Part shown: positions 52,077-61,442 of the stretch, one piece after another | How the letters are laid out: each line of letters starts with the position of its first letter | How positions within the stretch are numbered: position 1 is the stretch's first letter | Source: Reichenbachiella versicolor | GTDB taxonomy: Bacteria; Bacteroidota; Bacteroidia; Cytophagales; Cyclobacteriaceae | NCBI RefSeq assembly: GCF_003171675.1 | Contig: NZ_QFZQ01000005.1 | Location: 248,001 to 312,000 of the forward strand | Length of the DNA stretch: 64,000 bases | Reading direction: 5' to 3' | Made by a program: the position numbers and the translations under genes | The notes under the pieces: model-generated | What the model was told of the DNA's origin: nothing | The model's input: only the letters and a program-made list of their open reading frames with translations | Databases searched by the model: none

Positions 52077-53144
52077 ATGATACTACTTTTAAGAATCAAC
52101 CTAATTGTCTTTATCTCTTTCTTCATCGTGGGAGTTGCCCATTCACAACATACTCCTCCTGATTCATTGACCAAAAAAAAAGAAAGACGCAAATGGGACA
52201 AATCTCACAACATCATTGATTTAACCAATGATCTAAGTTTAAAACTATTCACGCTTCAAAGAAGTAATCAAATCACTCACCATGATGGTTTTACACGAAG
52301 AGATATTACTTATAAACCTAACGATGACCTAAACCTAGGATTGGGTGTATCTTATAAATGGCTTGCTTTTGATTTTGATGTCAGCCTACCATCTATCAAC
52401 AATGACGATGAATTATTTGGTAAGACTGAGCGTCTTCATCTACAGGCGGAAATATTCTTACATAAGTTCGTCATTGACGCTGCTTACTTAAGATACAGAG
52501 GATATTATGGTAACAATCCTCAATCATATGATCCTGAATTTGACTCTCAAAACCCTATATACCCTATTAGGTCTGATATTGGTACTAAAAACCTAAGTCT
52601 CTCAACCCTGTACATTTTCAATCATGAAAAATTCTCCTACCGCCATGCGTTCACCTTCAATGAAATTCAAAAAAGAAGTGCTGGTTCATTTATTGCAGGG
52701 GCATATTTCAGTACTTATAAGATGTCTGCCGATTCTTCTTTAATCCCCTATCAAGTAAGAGACGAGTTTGATACTACGGCAGATTTTAGAGGGACAAGAT
52801 ATATTTCTATGGGGGCAGCTGCTGGTTATGCTTATAACCTTATATTGTTAAAGCACCTATATATATCTGCGACTCTAGTAGTAGGGTTAGGGCCAGTATT
52901 GGAAAATGTACCCGAGTTGGATGGTAGACCTTCCGAAAGAAATGTAGAATCCGAAACGATTGGAATTTTTCGTGTCGGAATAGGGTACAATGGCTACAAG
53001 TGGTTTTGGGGAGTCTCCTCATTTTTAGGTGTTGGAGGGTCTAGAGATAAAAACACATCATATATAGAGAGAGAAGTAAACAATGTCAGATTACACATTG
53101 GCTATAGAATGAAGCCTCCCAAGTTACTTAGACGCATCATGTGA
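52077..53144 (+). CDS. DUF4421 family outer-membrane-type protein
   Basis: A 355-residue protein that begins at the base after the HAD stop. The signal peptide is NLIVFISFFIVGVAHSQ. The body follows the DUF4421 pattern: WDKSHNIIDLTNDLSLKLFT, GFTRRDITYKPNDDLNLGLG and KWLAFDFDVSLPSIN, then alternating strands with aromatic residues (LHLQAEIFLHKFVIDAAYLR, NLILLKHLYISATLVVGLGP), ending NNVRLHIGYRMKPPKLL. The layout suggests an outer-membrane beta-barrel of unknown function. Its last 21 bases overlap the end of the convergent peptide deformylase gene. Confidence 0.88.
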   Translation: MILLLRINLIVFISFFIVGVAHSQHTPPDSLTKKKERRKWDKSHNIIDLTNDLSLKLFTLQRSNQITHHDGFTRRDITYKPNDDLNLGLGVSYKWLAFDFDVSLPSINNDDELFGKTERLHLQAEIFLHKFVIDAAYLRYRGYYGNNPQSYDPEFDSQNPIYPIRSDIGTKNLSLSTLYIFNHEKFSYRHAFTFNEIQKRSAGSFIAGAYFSTYKMSADSSLIPYQVRDEFDTTADFRGTRYISMGAAAGYAYNLILLKHLYISATLVVGLGPVLENVPELDGRPSERNVESETIGIFRVGIGYNGYKWFWGVSSFLGVGGSRDKNTSYIEREVNNVRLHIGYRMKPPKLLRRIM

Positions 53145-53780
53145 TGGACTAATTGACTCCTCCGCTAAATGATCGATGTATAGAATACCGTTCAAATGAT
53201 CGATCTCATGCTGAAATATTACTGAGGTAAACCCTTTTACATTTTCAGTTTGATGTTCACCAGATAACAGATCATATTCAAGCTCAATTTCATAGGCTCT
53301 GATCTGAGTAGTATCTCGTCGATCTGGAATCGATAGACAACCTTCTCTACATGGGAACTTCTTGTCAGAATAACTCTTGATAACAGGATTTAGATAAACT
53401 TCAAACGGCATCTCTGGTTTGTCAAATCGCTGAATCCAAATGATATTTTTAAGAACACCTACTTGAGGAGCTGCTATTCCTACTCCCATTGACATACTAT
53501 CTCTTACTGTTCTATAGAGCCTTTTCACAAAGTGTTGAAGCACTTCGTCTTTGGGATCAGCGTCTATAGACTTAGATCTAGTTCTTAAAAGAATAGAGTC
53601 GTCTTCTTTTGTAATAAGAAAAATCCTCATTGGTGTCAACGTATCACCACTGAGGATTAATTGTTTTTGTTCTTCCGAAAAACCTAAAATAGAGTCTGAA
53701 GGAATGGTCTTCGTATTGCGACAAGCATAAAATAGAAGTAAAGGGCTTATCGCAATAACTAATAAAGCTTTAGTCTTCAA
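53124..53780 (-). CDS. peptide deformylase with a lipoprotein signal
   Basis: A 218-residue protein with all three deformylase motifs: GVGIAAPQVG, EGCLSIP and QHEIDHLNG (HExxH-type metal site, with the cysteine of EGCLS as third ligand). These enzymes normally remove the formyl group from nascent proteins in the cytoplasm. Here the N-terminus is a lipoprotein signal (MKTKALLVIAISPLLLFYAC, cysteine 20) followed by a serine/threonine-rich spacer and about 70 extra residues before motif 1. That places it outside the cytoplasm. The role is unclear; it may act on formyl peptides in the periplasm or have another metallo-hydrolase activity. It overlaps the Dabb gene by 11 bases. Confidence 0.88.
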   Translation of the reverse strand: MKTKALLVIAISPLLLFYACRNTKTIPSDSILGFSEEQKQLILSGDTLTPMRIFLITKEDDSILLRTRSKSIDADPKDEVLQHFVKRLYRTVRDSMSMGVGIAAPQVGVLKNIIWIQRFDKPEMPFEVYLNPVIKSYSDKKFPCREGCLSIPDRRDTTQIRAYEIELEYDLLSGEHQTENVKGFTSVIFQHEIDHLNGILYIDHLAEESISPSHDASK

Positions 53781-54093
53781 CTCTCAATGCGTCATAGATC
53801 TGAACTTTTTCCCATAGAGGCTTACAAACTTCTAAGAAATCCAAATGAGCTTGCTCAGTTTGGTACTGGTCGTGATCTTCTTGAGATGAAAAAGTTACTA
53901 AAAGCGAGTAATCATACGAATTGTCTACCACTGGTCTATCTGTACCAGCAGCCACTCCAATATGACCAAACTTAGAGTATTTAGATTCTGCGACTAGCTT
54001 TTTTAATGCTGCCAACAGTGTCTCGCCATCCTTATCAGCGTCTTTCAACCAGAATAGAACTAAGTGTGTAAAGTAATTTTGATCTTCTTTCAT
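53770..54093 (-). CDS. Dabb-family (stress-responsive alpha/beta barrel) protein
   Basis: A 107-residue protein of the dimeric alpha/beta barrel family. The hallmark opening FTHLVLFWLKDADK, with its strand H-x-x-x-F-x-L, is followed by a helix (LLAALKKLVAESKYSKF) and YDYSLLVTFSSQEDHDQYQT, AHLDFLEVCKPLWEKVQIYD. Functions in the family range from polyketide cyclases to stress proteins and are unknown here. The gene overlaps the deformylase gene by 11 bases and is probably cotranscribed with it. Confidence 0.9.
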   Translation of the reverse strand: MKEDQNYFTHLVLFWLKDADKDGETLLAALKKLVAESKYSKFGHIGVAAGTDRPVVDNSYDYSLLVTFSSQEDHDQYQTEQAHLDFLEVCKPLWEKVQIYDALRVED

Positions 54094-54193
54094 TTATTAA
54101 ATATTCAAAGTATTAGCATTAGCAGAGTAGTTTTCATTCCCCGAACCAATTCAAGTTCAAATCTTTATAGGGGAAGGATAACTAAATCAAAGG

Positions 54194-55591
54194 CTAAAGT
54201 ACATTACTCTTAATAACCATCATCTTTTCACGAGTCATATCATGCATTGTATGAGGTATGGAACCTAATCCTAGTCCTGAAGAATCTCGCCCACCAAACG
54301 GCATCCAATCTACTCTAAAGGCTGTGTGGTCGTTGACCATTACCGCAGTAGAATTGAGTTTCTTAACAGTATCTAATGCAATATCTAAGTCTTTGGTGAA
54401 TACGGATGACTGAAACGCAAATTCGAGACTATTCGCCTTATCTATCGCTTCATCTCTATTATTATATGAATAGACACAAACTACTGGACCAAATATCTCT
54501 TTTGTAGAAACATTGACAGTTTCTGGAGGATTGACTAGAAGGGTAGGGGCATAGCATGTATCAGATATCCTCTGACCTCCACAGATAAGTTTAGCACCTC
54601 CAGTAACGGCTTCTTGAACCCATTCGTGAACTCGGTCTACTTCTTTAGGCAATATTAATGGCCCCACTTCTGTTTTTTCATCAAGTGGATCGCCCACTAT
54701 AAGTGCCCTTGCCATAGTATCTATCTCAGCTACTACCTCTTGAAGAATAGACTCATGTACATAAACCTTCTGAACAGACACACACACTTGTCCTGCATGA
54801 TAGAACCCTCCTTTTACCAGAGCAGGAATCATTTGAGAGATATCAGCATCAGGCTCCACAATGACAGGAGCTGCTCCACCATGCTCAAGTGCGCAGCGCG
54901 TTCCAGGGGCTAATTTTGATCTCAAATACCAACCCACCTTAGCCGAACCTATGAAGGACAAAAAGTTTATTTTTGGACTAGTAACCAGTTTCTCAGCAAC
55001 ATCATTGTCACAAACCATTGGAGTACACCAGCCTTCGGGTAAACCAGCAGCTTCAAATATCTCAGTGAGCAATATACATGTCAATGGGGTAGTAGGCGCT
55101 GGCTTAATTATTACAGGTGCTCCTACAGCTATCGCAGGAATAGTCTGATGTATAATTAGATTGATCGGATGATTGAATGCACTCACTGAAGCCACTACTC
55201 CGATAGGTTCTCTCATGGTATAAGCCATTCGATTAATAGAAGAAGCCGTATGTCCCATCGCTACTTCTTCTCCCTTAAGGTGCCCCATATTTTCGATAGC
55301 GAGTTTGACTCCGTTGATCGCCCTAGCCATTTCCGCCTGAGTATCTATCAAAGGCTTCCCTCCTTCCAAAGCAGAAATATGAACAATCTCTTCAGAACGC
55401 TCATCCATGATAAAGGCAATGTTCTCTAGAATTTCTAACCTTTTATGCTTTGGTAACCAATTCGATTGATTATTAAACAACTTATAAGCTCTATCTATAG
55501 CTTCATCCATTTCCTTGGCAGTAGCCAAAGGAACTGACTTAATTAGTTTTTGATCAAATGGTGAATAAACATCTAATGTTGACATATTCAA
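54194..55591 (-). CDS. NAD(P)-dependent aldehyde dehydrogenase
   Basis: A 465-residue enzyme that oxidises an aldehyde to the acid. The cofactor fold includes GVVASVSAFNHPINLIIHQT and FLSFIGSAKVGWYL. The general base glutamate is in ALEHGGAAPVIVEPDAD, and the catalytic cysteine in GGFYHAGQVCVSVQKVYVH. KEIFGPVVCVYSY and the C-terminal PFGGRDSSGLG are typical. Two starts, at 55591 and 55585 (MNMSTLDV), are possible. It is 12 bases downstream of the TPP enzyme gene and cotranscribed. The pair may take a 2-oxo acid to an aldehyde and then to an acid, but the substrate is inferred only from context. Confidence 0.93.
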   Translation of the reverse strand: MNMSTLDVYSPFDQKLIKSVPLATAKEMDEAIDRAYKLFNNQSNWLPKHKRLEILENIAFIMDERSEEIVHISALEGGKPLIDTQAEMARAINGVKLAIENMGHLKGEEVAMGHTASSINRMAYTMREPIGVVASVSAFNHPINLIIHQTIPAIAVGAPVIIKPAPTTPLTCILLTEIFEAAGLPEGWCTPMVCDNDVAEKLVTSPKINFLSFIGSAKVGWYLRSKLAPGTRCALEHGGAAPVIVEPDADISQMIPALVKGGFYHAGQVCVSVQKVYVHESILQEVVAEIDTMARALIVGDPLDEKTEVGPLILPKEVDRVHEWVQEAVTGGAKLICGGQRISDTCYAPTLLVNPPETVNVSTKEIFGPVVCVYSYNNRDEAIDKANSLEFAFQSSVFTKDLDIALDTVKKLNSTAVMVNDHTAFRVDWMPFGGRDSSGLGLGSIPHTMHDMTREKMMVIKSNVL

Positions 55592-55603
55592 TAGTTATCA
55601 GAG

Positions 55604-57247
55604 TTACAGCAAATCTGCCTTTTCTTTAATTTTTACATTTAGGATGGAATGGTTGAGGGAATAATCTACTGGACAATCAATCAAATGAACTCCACCTTCG
55701 CTCAATGCCTCATTCAATATTTTCGTAAAGCTTTCATCACTATCGACTCTATGCCCTTTAGCTCCATAGCTTTCAGCATATTTAACGAAATCTGGGTTTT
55801 TATAATCCAATCCATAGTTTTCAAATCCCATCCCTTCTTGTTTCCATTTGATCATACCATATGCACTATCATTGAGAATGATCACCACGACATCAATTTT
55901 TTCTCGTACAGCCGTTTCTAACTCCTGCGAATTCATCATAAATCCACCATCCCCACAAACAGAGACCACTTTTTTATCCGGATATATCAATTTGGCGGCC
56001 ATTGCAGAGGGTAAACCTGCCCCCATAGTCGCCAAAGCATTATCCAATAAAAGTGTATTGGGTTGATAACATTCATAGTTTCTAGCAAACCATATTTTAT
56101 ACACACCATTATCCAATGTCACAATCCCATCCTCGGGTAGACTTTCCCTAATCAAATGAACAATTCTTTGCGGTAACATTGGAAACCGGTTGTCATTGAA
56201 GTACTTGGTAATATGGCTGTTGACCTCATCATGGACTTTATGATAGAACCCAAAGTCCCAATGATCTTGGCTATCAATCTGACGGGTAACATTTCTAATC
56301 GAATCAGCGATATCTCCTACCACACTATGCTGTGGAAAATACACTTGATCAACTTCTGCTGAAGAGAAATTGATATGAATGACTTCTTTACCTCCATGCT
56401 CCATGAAGAAAGGAGGTTTCTCAACTACATCATGACCAACATTAATAATTAAGTCTGCCTTATCAATTGCATAATGTAAATAATCATCTGAGGATAATGC
56501 TGCTGTTCCTAAGTAAAGGTCTTGACGCTCATCCAATACCCCTTTACCCATCTGAGTGGTAAAAAATGGCATCTTAGTTTCTTCAACAAATTCCTGCAAG
56601 GCATCCTGAGTTCTCTTTCGATTTGCACCTGCACCTATTAGTAGCAAAGGCATCTTAGCTGCTTCTATCATTTTGACAGCATGCTTGACAGCTTTTATAT
56701 CAGGAGACGGTCTTCGAGTCTGATTCACTGGCAATACCTGCTCAACAGCCTCCTCGGCTGCTACATCCTCTGGCAATTCTATGTGAACTGCCCCTGGCCT
56801 TTCTTCGGTAGCCAATCTGAATGCCTCTCTCACCATCGATGGAATATTGTTACCACTTACCACTTGTTTGGTGTACTTGGTAAGTGACTGCATCATGTCT
56901 ACAACATCCAATATTTGAAATCGCCCTTGCTTACTTTTCTTGATTGGTTTTTGGCCTGTAATCATCATCATAGGCATAGCACCAAGTTGAGCATAAGCAG
57001 CTGGTGTCACCAAATTGGTTGCTCCAGGACCCAATGTTGATAGACAAACACCTGGTTTCCCTGTTAAACGACCGTAAGTTGCTGCCATAAAACCAGCACC
57101 TTGCTCATGCCTAGTTAAAACAAGTCTAATGGGTGAATCTTTTAATGAATTGAGCAGGTCAAGGTTTTCTTCTCCGGGTATACCAAAGATGTATTCGACT
57201 CCTTCATTTTCGAGAGCCTGAATAAATAAATCAGATGCTTTTGTCAT
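55604..57247 (-). CDS. acetolactate synthase-like thiamine-diphosphate enzyme
   Basis: A 547-residue cytoplasmic enzyme of the large-subunit acetolactate synthase family. The catalytic glutamate region is YIFGIPGEENLDLL, then LVLTRHEQGAGFMAATYGRL. The middle domain lies at about 190-320. The TPP-binding motif is VSVCGDGGFMMNSQELETAV, with ILNDSAYGMIKWKQEG. The expected NDG..N metal site is present as G-D-G-x-25-N-D. No regulatory small subunit is encoded nearby, so it may be catabolic or act on another 2-oxo acid. It is the first gene of an operon with the aldehyde dehydrogenase. Confidence 0.9.
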   Translation of the reverse strand: MTKASDLFIQALENEGVEYIFGIPGEENLDLLNSLKDSPIRLVLTRHEQGAGFMAATYGRLTGKPGVCLSTLGPGATNLVTPAAYAQLGAMPMMMITGQKPIKKSKQGRFQILDVVDMMQSLTKYTKQVVSGNNIPSMVREAFRLATEERPGAVHIELPEDVAAEEAVEQVLPVNQTRRPSPDIKAVKHAVKMIEAAKMPLLLIGAGANRKRTQDALQEFVEETKMPFFTTQMGKGVLDERQDLYLGTAALSSDDYLHYAIDKADLIINVGHDVVEKPPFFMEHGGKEVIHINFSSAEVDQVYFPQHSVVGDIADSIRNVTRQIDSQDHWDFGFYHKVHDEVNSHITKYFNDNRFPMLPQRIVHLIRESLPEDGIVTLDNGVYKIWFARNYECYQPNTLLLDNALATMGAGLPSAMAAKLIYPDKKVVSVCGDGGFMMNSQELETAVREKIDVVVIILNDSAYGMIKWKQEGMGFENYGLDYKNPDFVKYAESYGAKGHRVDSDESFTKILNEALSEGGVHLIDCPVDYSLNHSILNVKIKEKADLL

Positions 57248-57405
57248 AGATATTGAGGTAGAGTTTAAGAATTTTGAATTTAGTGATTAACCAGCAGATG
57301 ACAAATATCCCTGCATATTTCGTCGTAAACAGTACACTTTAAGAATTCATTTTAATCGATTGAGAAATTAATACGTTATCTTTTAAAATCGGACACGCCT
57401 TTAAA

Positions 57406-58233
57406 ATGGAGCAACTTATAGATTTCTTTACCAATATTCCTACCTCTTTCCGAGCCACCTTGCTCGTGGGAGGGTTAGTAATCTTTTGGACTGTAGAAGG
57501 AATAATTCCTCTTCATAGAGTCAAATACAAGAAATGGCAACATGCTTGGGTGAATATTTTCTTTACACTAGCATCCATTGTTATAGGCTTTGGCATGGCT
57601 GGACTACTCCTGCTGACTTCAGATTATGTCGTTGAGAATAGAATTGGCTTGTTGTATCTGATCGAGTTACCGCTATGGACACAAGTAGTTTTCAGTGTCT
57701 TACTTATGGATTTGATTGGAGCATATTCTATACACTGGTTGGAACACAAAGTAAAAAGACTCTGGCAAATACATTTGATACATCATTCTGACACCAACGT
57801 TGATGTAACTACAGGACTACGACATCATCCATTCGAAACATTTCTAAGAATTTCTTTTACCATTTTGGCCACAATGATCATTGGTGCACCCATTGGAATG
57901 GTCATGCTTTATCAAAGCTTGTCGGTGCTTTTTACTCACTTAACGCATGCTAATGTAGAAATCTTTGGAAAGCTCGATAAACCTTTATCCTATTTATTTG
58001 TGACACCTAATATGCACAAGGTACATCATCACTATAGACTTCCTCTTACGGACACTAACTATGGAAATATCTTTTCAATTTGGGATAGGTTATTCGGAAC
58101 GTTTGCATATGTAGATGACATGAAAAACATCAGATATGGAATAGACACACATATGGATTCAAAAGAGCACTCGAAGATTAGTAATTTGTTAGCTATGCCT
58201 TTCCAAAAATATCGCTCTCCTCAAAACGATTGA
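57406..58233 (+). CDS. sterol desaturase / fatty-acid hydroxylase family protein
   Basis: A 275-residue integral membrane di-iron enzyme. Transmembrane segments lie at about 15-35, 48-70, 85-105 and 150-175. The eight-histidine pattern is intact: HWLEHK, HLIHHSD, LRHHPFE and MHKVHHHY, the last inside PNMHKVHHHYRLPLTDTNYG. Enzymes of this family hydroxylate or desaturate lipids using O2, and in Bacteroidota often act on sphingolipids, carotenoids or fatty acids. The substrate is unknown. It is a single gene on the plus strand, convergent with the DUF5103 gene. Confidence 0.92.
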   Translation: MEQLIDFFTNIPTSFRATLLVGGLVIFWTVEGIIPLHRVKYKKWQHAWVNIFFTLASIVIGFGMAGLLLLTSDYVVENRIGLLYLIELPLWTQVVFSVLLMDLIGAYSIHWLEHKVKRLWQIHLIHHSDTNVDVTTGLRHHPFETFLRISFTILATMIIGAPIGMVMLYQSLSVLFTHLTHANVEIFGKLDKPLSYLFVTPNMHKVHHHYRLPLTDTNYGNIFSIWDRLFGTFAYVDDMKNIRYGIDTHMDSKEHSKISNLLAMPFQKYRSPQND

Positions 58234-58236
58234 TGA

Positions 58237-59505
58237 CTATAATTCAGACTTAAAAGTGGCATAACCAACCACTCTGTCAGCTAGATCAGTAAAAGACCTG
58301 TGGTAAATTAGGATATCATAGTCATTTCTTGTCTCCAGAAAAGTCCCTTCAAACTGCAACGGTTTATCCCCTCCTACTACATACTGATAATCGTACTGTC
58401 CCTGTTTCAACAAAATGGTTCTAAAGTATGATTTAGACTGCGGATCATACATCATCATACTATTTTCGTCTTGTTTCCAGTCATTAAAGGCACCTGTAAT
58501 ATAAACTGGATCCAATATTGGCTCAGACTTCAATCGAAAAGTGACATTCAGATAATCTGCTTCCAAGGATCTTGCACCCGCTTCTCTCGTTGAAATAATG
58601 AAATATCCATTTTGATCTGGCGTAAGTGAATAAAAGCGACCTCTAGCCTCTCCTGGAGTGATCTGAGCATGAACAGGATTCATTCTTCTATTAATTGACT
58701 GTACATAGAGCCCTCTTACAGAAAAGGTTCTTAAATCAAAAAACCTAAACTCATTTCCAGCCAGAATATTATTTGAACCATCAAAATGCTTATAATCAAT
58801 TCTATTTTGAGCCACATTCATATTGGATGGCTTTAGGCTTGATAGTGCATTGTCCCATCTGTTATTTTGTCTCACTACAGCCTTAAATTCTGTCATCGGA
58901 CTAGCAACTTTCCCTACACCTTTATAAAAAACAGAAAAATCTATCTGATGATGAGTTCTCCGAAACTTTGCACTAGTAGAAACCCTTACTGTAGGTTGAA
59001 TCCCAACTACATTTTCATAAACGACAAACCTTCTCTGAAAAAGCACCTTACGCTTATCATTATCTTGAAAGACCTGAACAATGTAATTCCCTGATTTTAA
59101 AACCCTAGGAATTCTAAACCAATAATGAACGTACATTTTCTGTGAGTTCATCGAATAGTCAAAATCTAAAATATCAAACGCATTGTATTGTCTTAAGTAA
59201 TCAATATCATTTAATGCTGATTTAGTCCAACCTGCATCACAATGAATGAGTCTAGCGCTTAAGGTAGAGTATTCCTCCTCTAATAGATCAAATCTCAAAA
59301 TAAGCTGCCCTCCACTCAATGGAATAATTGCAGGCTGAAATGGAGCTCCTCCTTGCGCGGACATGGGCATGAGTTGAACGGTGCCTACTTTTCTATTAAA
59401 GTTCTCATTATCAAAAACTTTTTCCTCACTCCTTTGAGCCTGAAGGTTCGAAAAAACTAAACTCAATAAAAATGCGAATACGACGTATATAGATAGATTA
59501 TTCAT
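58237..59505 (-). CDS. DUF5103 (type IX secretion system plug) protein
   Basis: A 422-residue exported protein of the DUF5103 family, described as the plug protein of the type IX secretion system. The signal peptide is YVVFAFLLSLVFSNLQAQ. The family pattern is clear: VGTVQLMPMSAQGGAPFQPA, PLSGGQLILRFDLLEEEYST, SARLIHCDAGWTKSALNDID and YLRQYNAFDILDFDYSMNSQ. A C-terminal carbohydrate-binding-like strand set follows (DPVYITGAFNDWKQDENSMM, then YFRTILLKQGQYDYQYVVGG). It sits 4 bases from the convergent hydroxylase gene and 148 bases from the divergent sigma factor gene. Confidence 0.92.
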   Translation of the reverse strand: MNNLSIYVVFAFLLSLVFSNLQAQRSEEKVFDNENFNRKVGTVQLMPMSAQGGAPFQPAIIPLSGGQLILRFDLLEEEYSTLSARLIHCDAGWTKSALNDIDYLRQYNAFDILDFDYSMNSQKMYVHYWFRIPRVLKSGNYIVQVFQDNDKRKVLFQRRFVVYENVVGIQPTVRVSTSAKFRRTHHQIDFSVFYKGVGKVASPMTEFKAVVRQNNRWDNALSSLKPSNMNVAQNRIDYKHFDGSNNILAGNEFRFFDLRTFSVRGLYVQSINRRMNPVHAQITPGEARGRFYSLTPDQNGYFIISTREAGARSLEADYLNVTFRLKSEPILDPVYITGAFNDWKQDENSMMMYDPQSKSYFRTILLKQGQYDYQYVVGGDKPLQFEGTFLETRNDYDILIYHRSFTDLADRVVGYATFKSEL

Positions 59506-59653
59506 CTATTAAAGTGATTTTTATATTCCTTTGCGAATGCGTCTGCAATATAGGGCGGAAAATAAGTCTTAAAAAAATTGAGGTCTTTCCAACCCTTTTC
59601 TAAATAGCTGTGTCATATAAGCGTACCATCTAAAAACAAAACCTACCCCTTGC

Positions 59654-60202
59654 ATGAAGCCGGTAGAAAAAAAACTTATTCGTGACTGTATCGATGGAAA
59701 TCGAAAGTCTCAAGAAGAACTTTACAAGCTGTATGCGGGTAAGATGTTTTTGGTATGTATGAGGTATTCTAAAGAACAACAGGAAGCTGAAGATATCTTA
59801 CAAGAATCCTTCATTAAAATCTTCAAACAGTTGAAGTCATTCAAAGGTGAGTCTTCACTTTTCTTTTGGATGAAACGCATCGTGATCAATACAGCGCTCA
59901 ATTCTCAGAGAAGCAAACTCTATCTATTCCCAATGGTGGATGTAAACGAAATGAAAGAGGAAACTTCTCAAAGCAGCGAGCCTAGTGATTATTCGATGGA
60001 GGAATTGATGAACATGATCAACAAACTACCTCAAAGTAGTAGGATCATATTCAACTTGTATGCGGTGGAAGGTTACAAACACCACGAAATCGCAGACATG
60101 CTCAAAATAAGTATTGGGACATCAAAATCTCAATATGCTAGAGCGAAACAGTTGTTAAGAGAACAAATGACAGATATAAGCCACAAATATGGCCAAGGAT
60201 AA
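59654..60202 (+). CDS. RNA polymerase sigma factor, ECF type
   Basis: A 182-residue sigma factor. Region 2 (about 12-80) includes LYKLYAGKMFLVCMRYSKEQ, QEAEDILQESFIKIFKQLKS and FKGESSLFFWMKRIVINTA. Region 4 (about 120-170) has LPQSSRIIFNLYAVEGYKHH and EIADMLKISIGTSKSQYARA, a helix-turn-helix that reads the minus-35 element. No region 1 or 3 is seen, as expected of ECF factors. It overlaps the next gene by 14 bases; that product has a single membrane helix and may act as its anti-sigma partner. Confidence 0.95.
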   Translation: MKPVEKKLIRDCIDGNRKSQEELYKLYAGKMFLVCMRYSKEQQEAEDILQESFIKIFKQLKSFKGESSLFFWMKRIVINTALNSQRSKLYLFPMVDVNEMKEETSQSSEPSDYSMEELMNMINKLPQSSRIIFNLYAVEGYKHHEIADMLKISIGTSKSQYARAKQLLREQMTDISHKYGQG

Positions 60203-61430
60203 TAACTCATTCGAAAACCAATGGCGCCAAGCCTTAGATGGACAGGAAATTGCTCCTCCATCTCATGTATGGACTGGTGTGGATGCTGAGTTATCCAAAA
60301 TGGAAGTAGCTGCATACAAGTCCAAAGCCAATTTATACAAATGGGTTGCTGCTGCTTGTATATTCTTAGCTACGTCTGTTTCAGCTTTTATGTGGTCTGT
60401 TCAATTTAGAAGCAGCGATCAAATAACTTTTACAGAACAAAAGACTACTAATTCTAGTGATGGCGTAAGTATTGTTTCCAATGATGTCAACAAAACCGGC
60501 CCAAACAAAAACTCACATAATACAAGAAACTCCCAATTTATCAAACAGGACACCAAACTCCTGTTGAATGCAGCTGAGCCTTCTGAAAACAATGGAATTA
60601 ACAATTTACTTAAGAATCAAACCCCATCACAAAACATAAATATTGCTACCATTAATAGAGTTGAACCCAAAAATGCTGCTGAGCCATATTTACCAGACGC
60701 TATAGATGGTTGGATGTATGGAGTGGCATATCAAAGAGATGTATATAACTATGATGAGAGCTATGCAAGCTTATGGGCAGGCGTCAGCTTAGGCGCCGGC
60801 TCATTTGACCCTGGAATGAACAGTAGTTCTCAAGATGTTGTTACAAATGAGGATCAATTATCCACTAACTATTCAACTGGTAATGCTGTCTCTGGGGGAC
60901 TAAGTGTAGGAACTCGTATAGCTAGTAGAATTGTAGTAAGTAGTGGCCTTCATTATAACGCCATCAATACAGGAAACGCCAATAGCACATACCAAGTAAC
61001 ACCTGCCATCTTCGCTTCTTTTGCTGATGACCCTAATGCTAGGGTGTTATCAATACCAGCAGAAACAGAAGAAGTAACTACTAGTAATGAATTCCAGTAT
61101 TTGACTATTCCTATCAAGGCAGGATATGTCATCTTGGATAAGAAATTTAATATCACTTTAAATTCAGGAGTTTCCTCAAACATACTGATGAATGCAGATA
61201 TGCAATCCAGTAATGAAACTTTTGAAAAAGATAATTCTCAAGACTTCAAACCTGTTTATTTCAATTTTCTTTCAAGTGTTGAATTTGGATACATGTTGAA
61301 AGAACGCTATCTGTTCACTGTGGAACCTAACTATAATCAGGCTATCAGTGATTTCACAAACACTAACAATGTAAGCTCAGGCAAACCTCGAAATTTCGGC
61401 GTTTCAATGGGTGTGCGTTATAATTTTTAA
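60189..61430 (+). CDS. membrane-anchored protein with C-terminal beta-barrel-like domain, possible anti-sigma partner
   Basis: A 413-residue protein. The first 55 residues are soluble (NSFENQWRQALDGQEIAPPS, HVWTGVDAELSKMEVAAYKS), then one helix (KWVAAACIFLATSVSAFMWS). A low-complexity S/N-rich stretch (about 75-165) is followed by a region with outer-membrane-barrel-like strands: SLWAGVSLGAGSFDPG, GLSVGTRIASRIVVSSGLHY, FNITLNSGVSSNILMNADMQ and FGVSMGVRYNF at the end. The N-terminal WxxxLDGxExxPP..W motif resembles those in other Bacteroidota genes next to ECF sigma genes. The gene overlaps the sigma gene by 14 bases. The topology, with a helix before a barrel-like domain, is odd and suggests a link between envelope and sigma factor. 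Confidence 0.82.
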   Translation: MAKDNNSFENQWRQALDGQEIAPPSHVWTGVDAELSKMEVAAYKSKANLYKWVAAACIFLATSVSAFMWSVQFRSSDQITFTEQKTTNSSDGVSIVSNDVNKTGPNKNSHNTRNSQFIKQDTKLLLNAAEPSENNGINNLLKNQTPSQNINIATINRVEPKNAAEPYLPDAIDGWMYGVAYQRDVYNYDESYASLWAGVSLGAGSFDPGMNSSSQDVVTNEDQLSTNYSTGNAVSGGLSVGTRIASRIVVSSGLHYNAINTGNANSTYQVTPAIFASFADDPNARVLSIPAETEEVTTSNEFQYLTIPIKAGYVILDKKFNITLNSGVSSNILMNADMQSSNETFEKDNSQDFKPVYFNFLSSVEFGYMLKERYLFTVEPNYNQAISDFTNTNNVSSGKPRNFGVSMGVRYNF

Positions 61431-61442
61431 AATTCTGAACTA

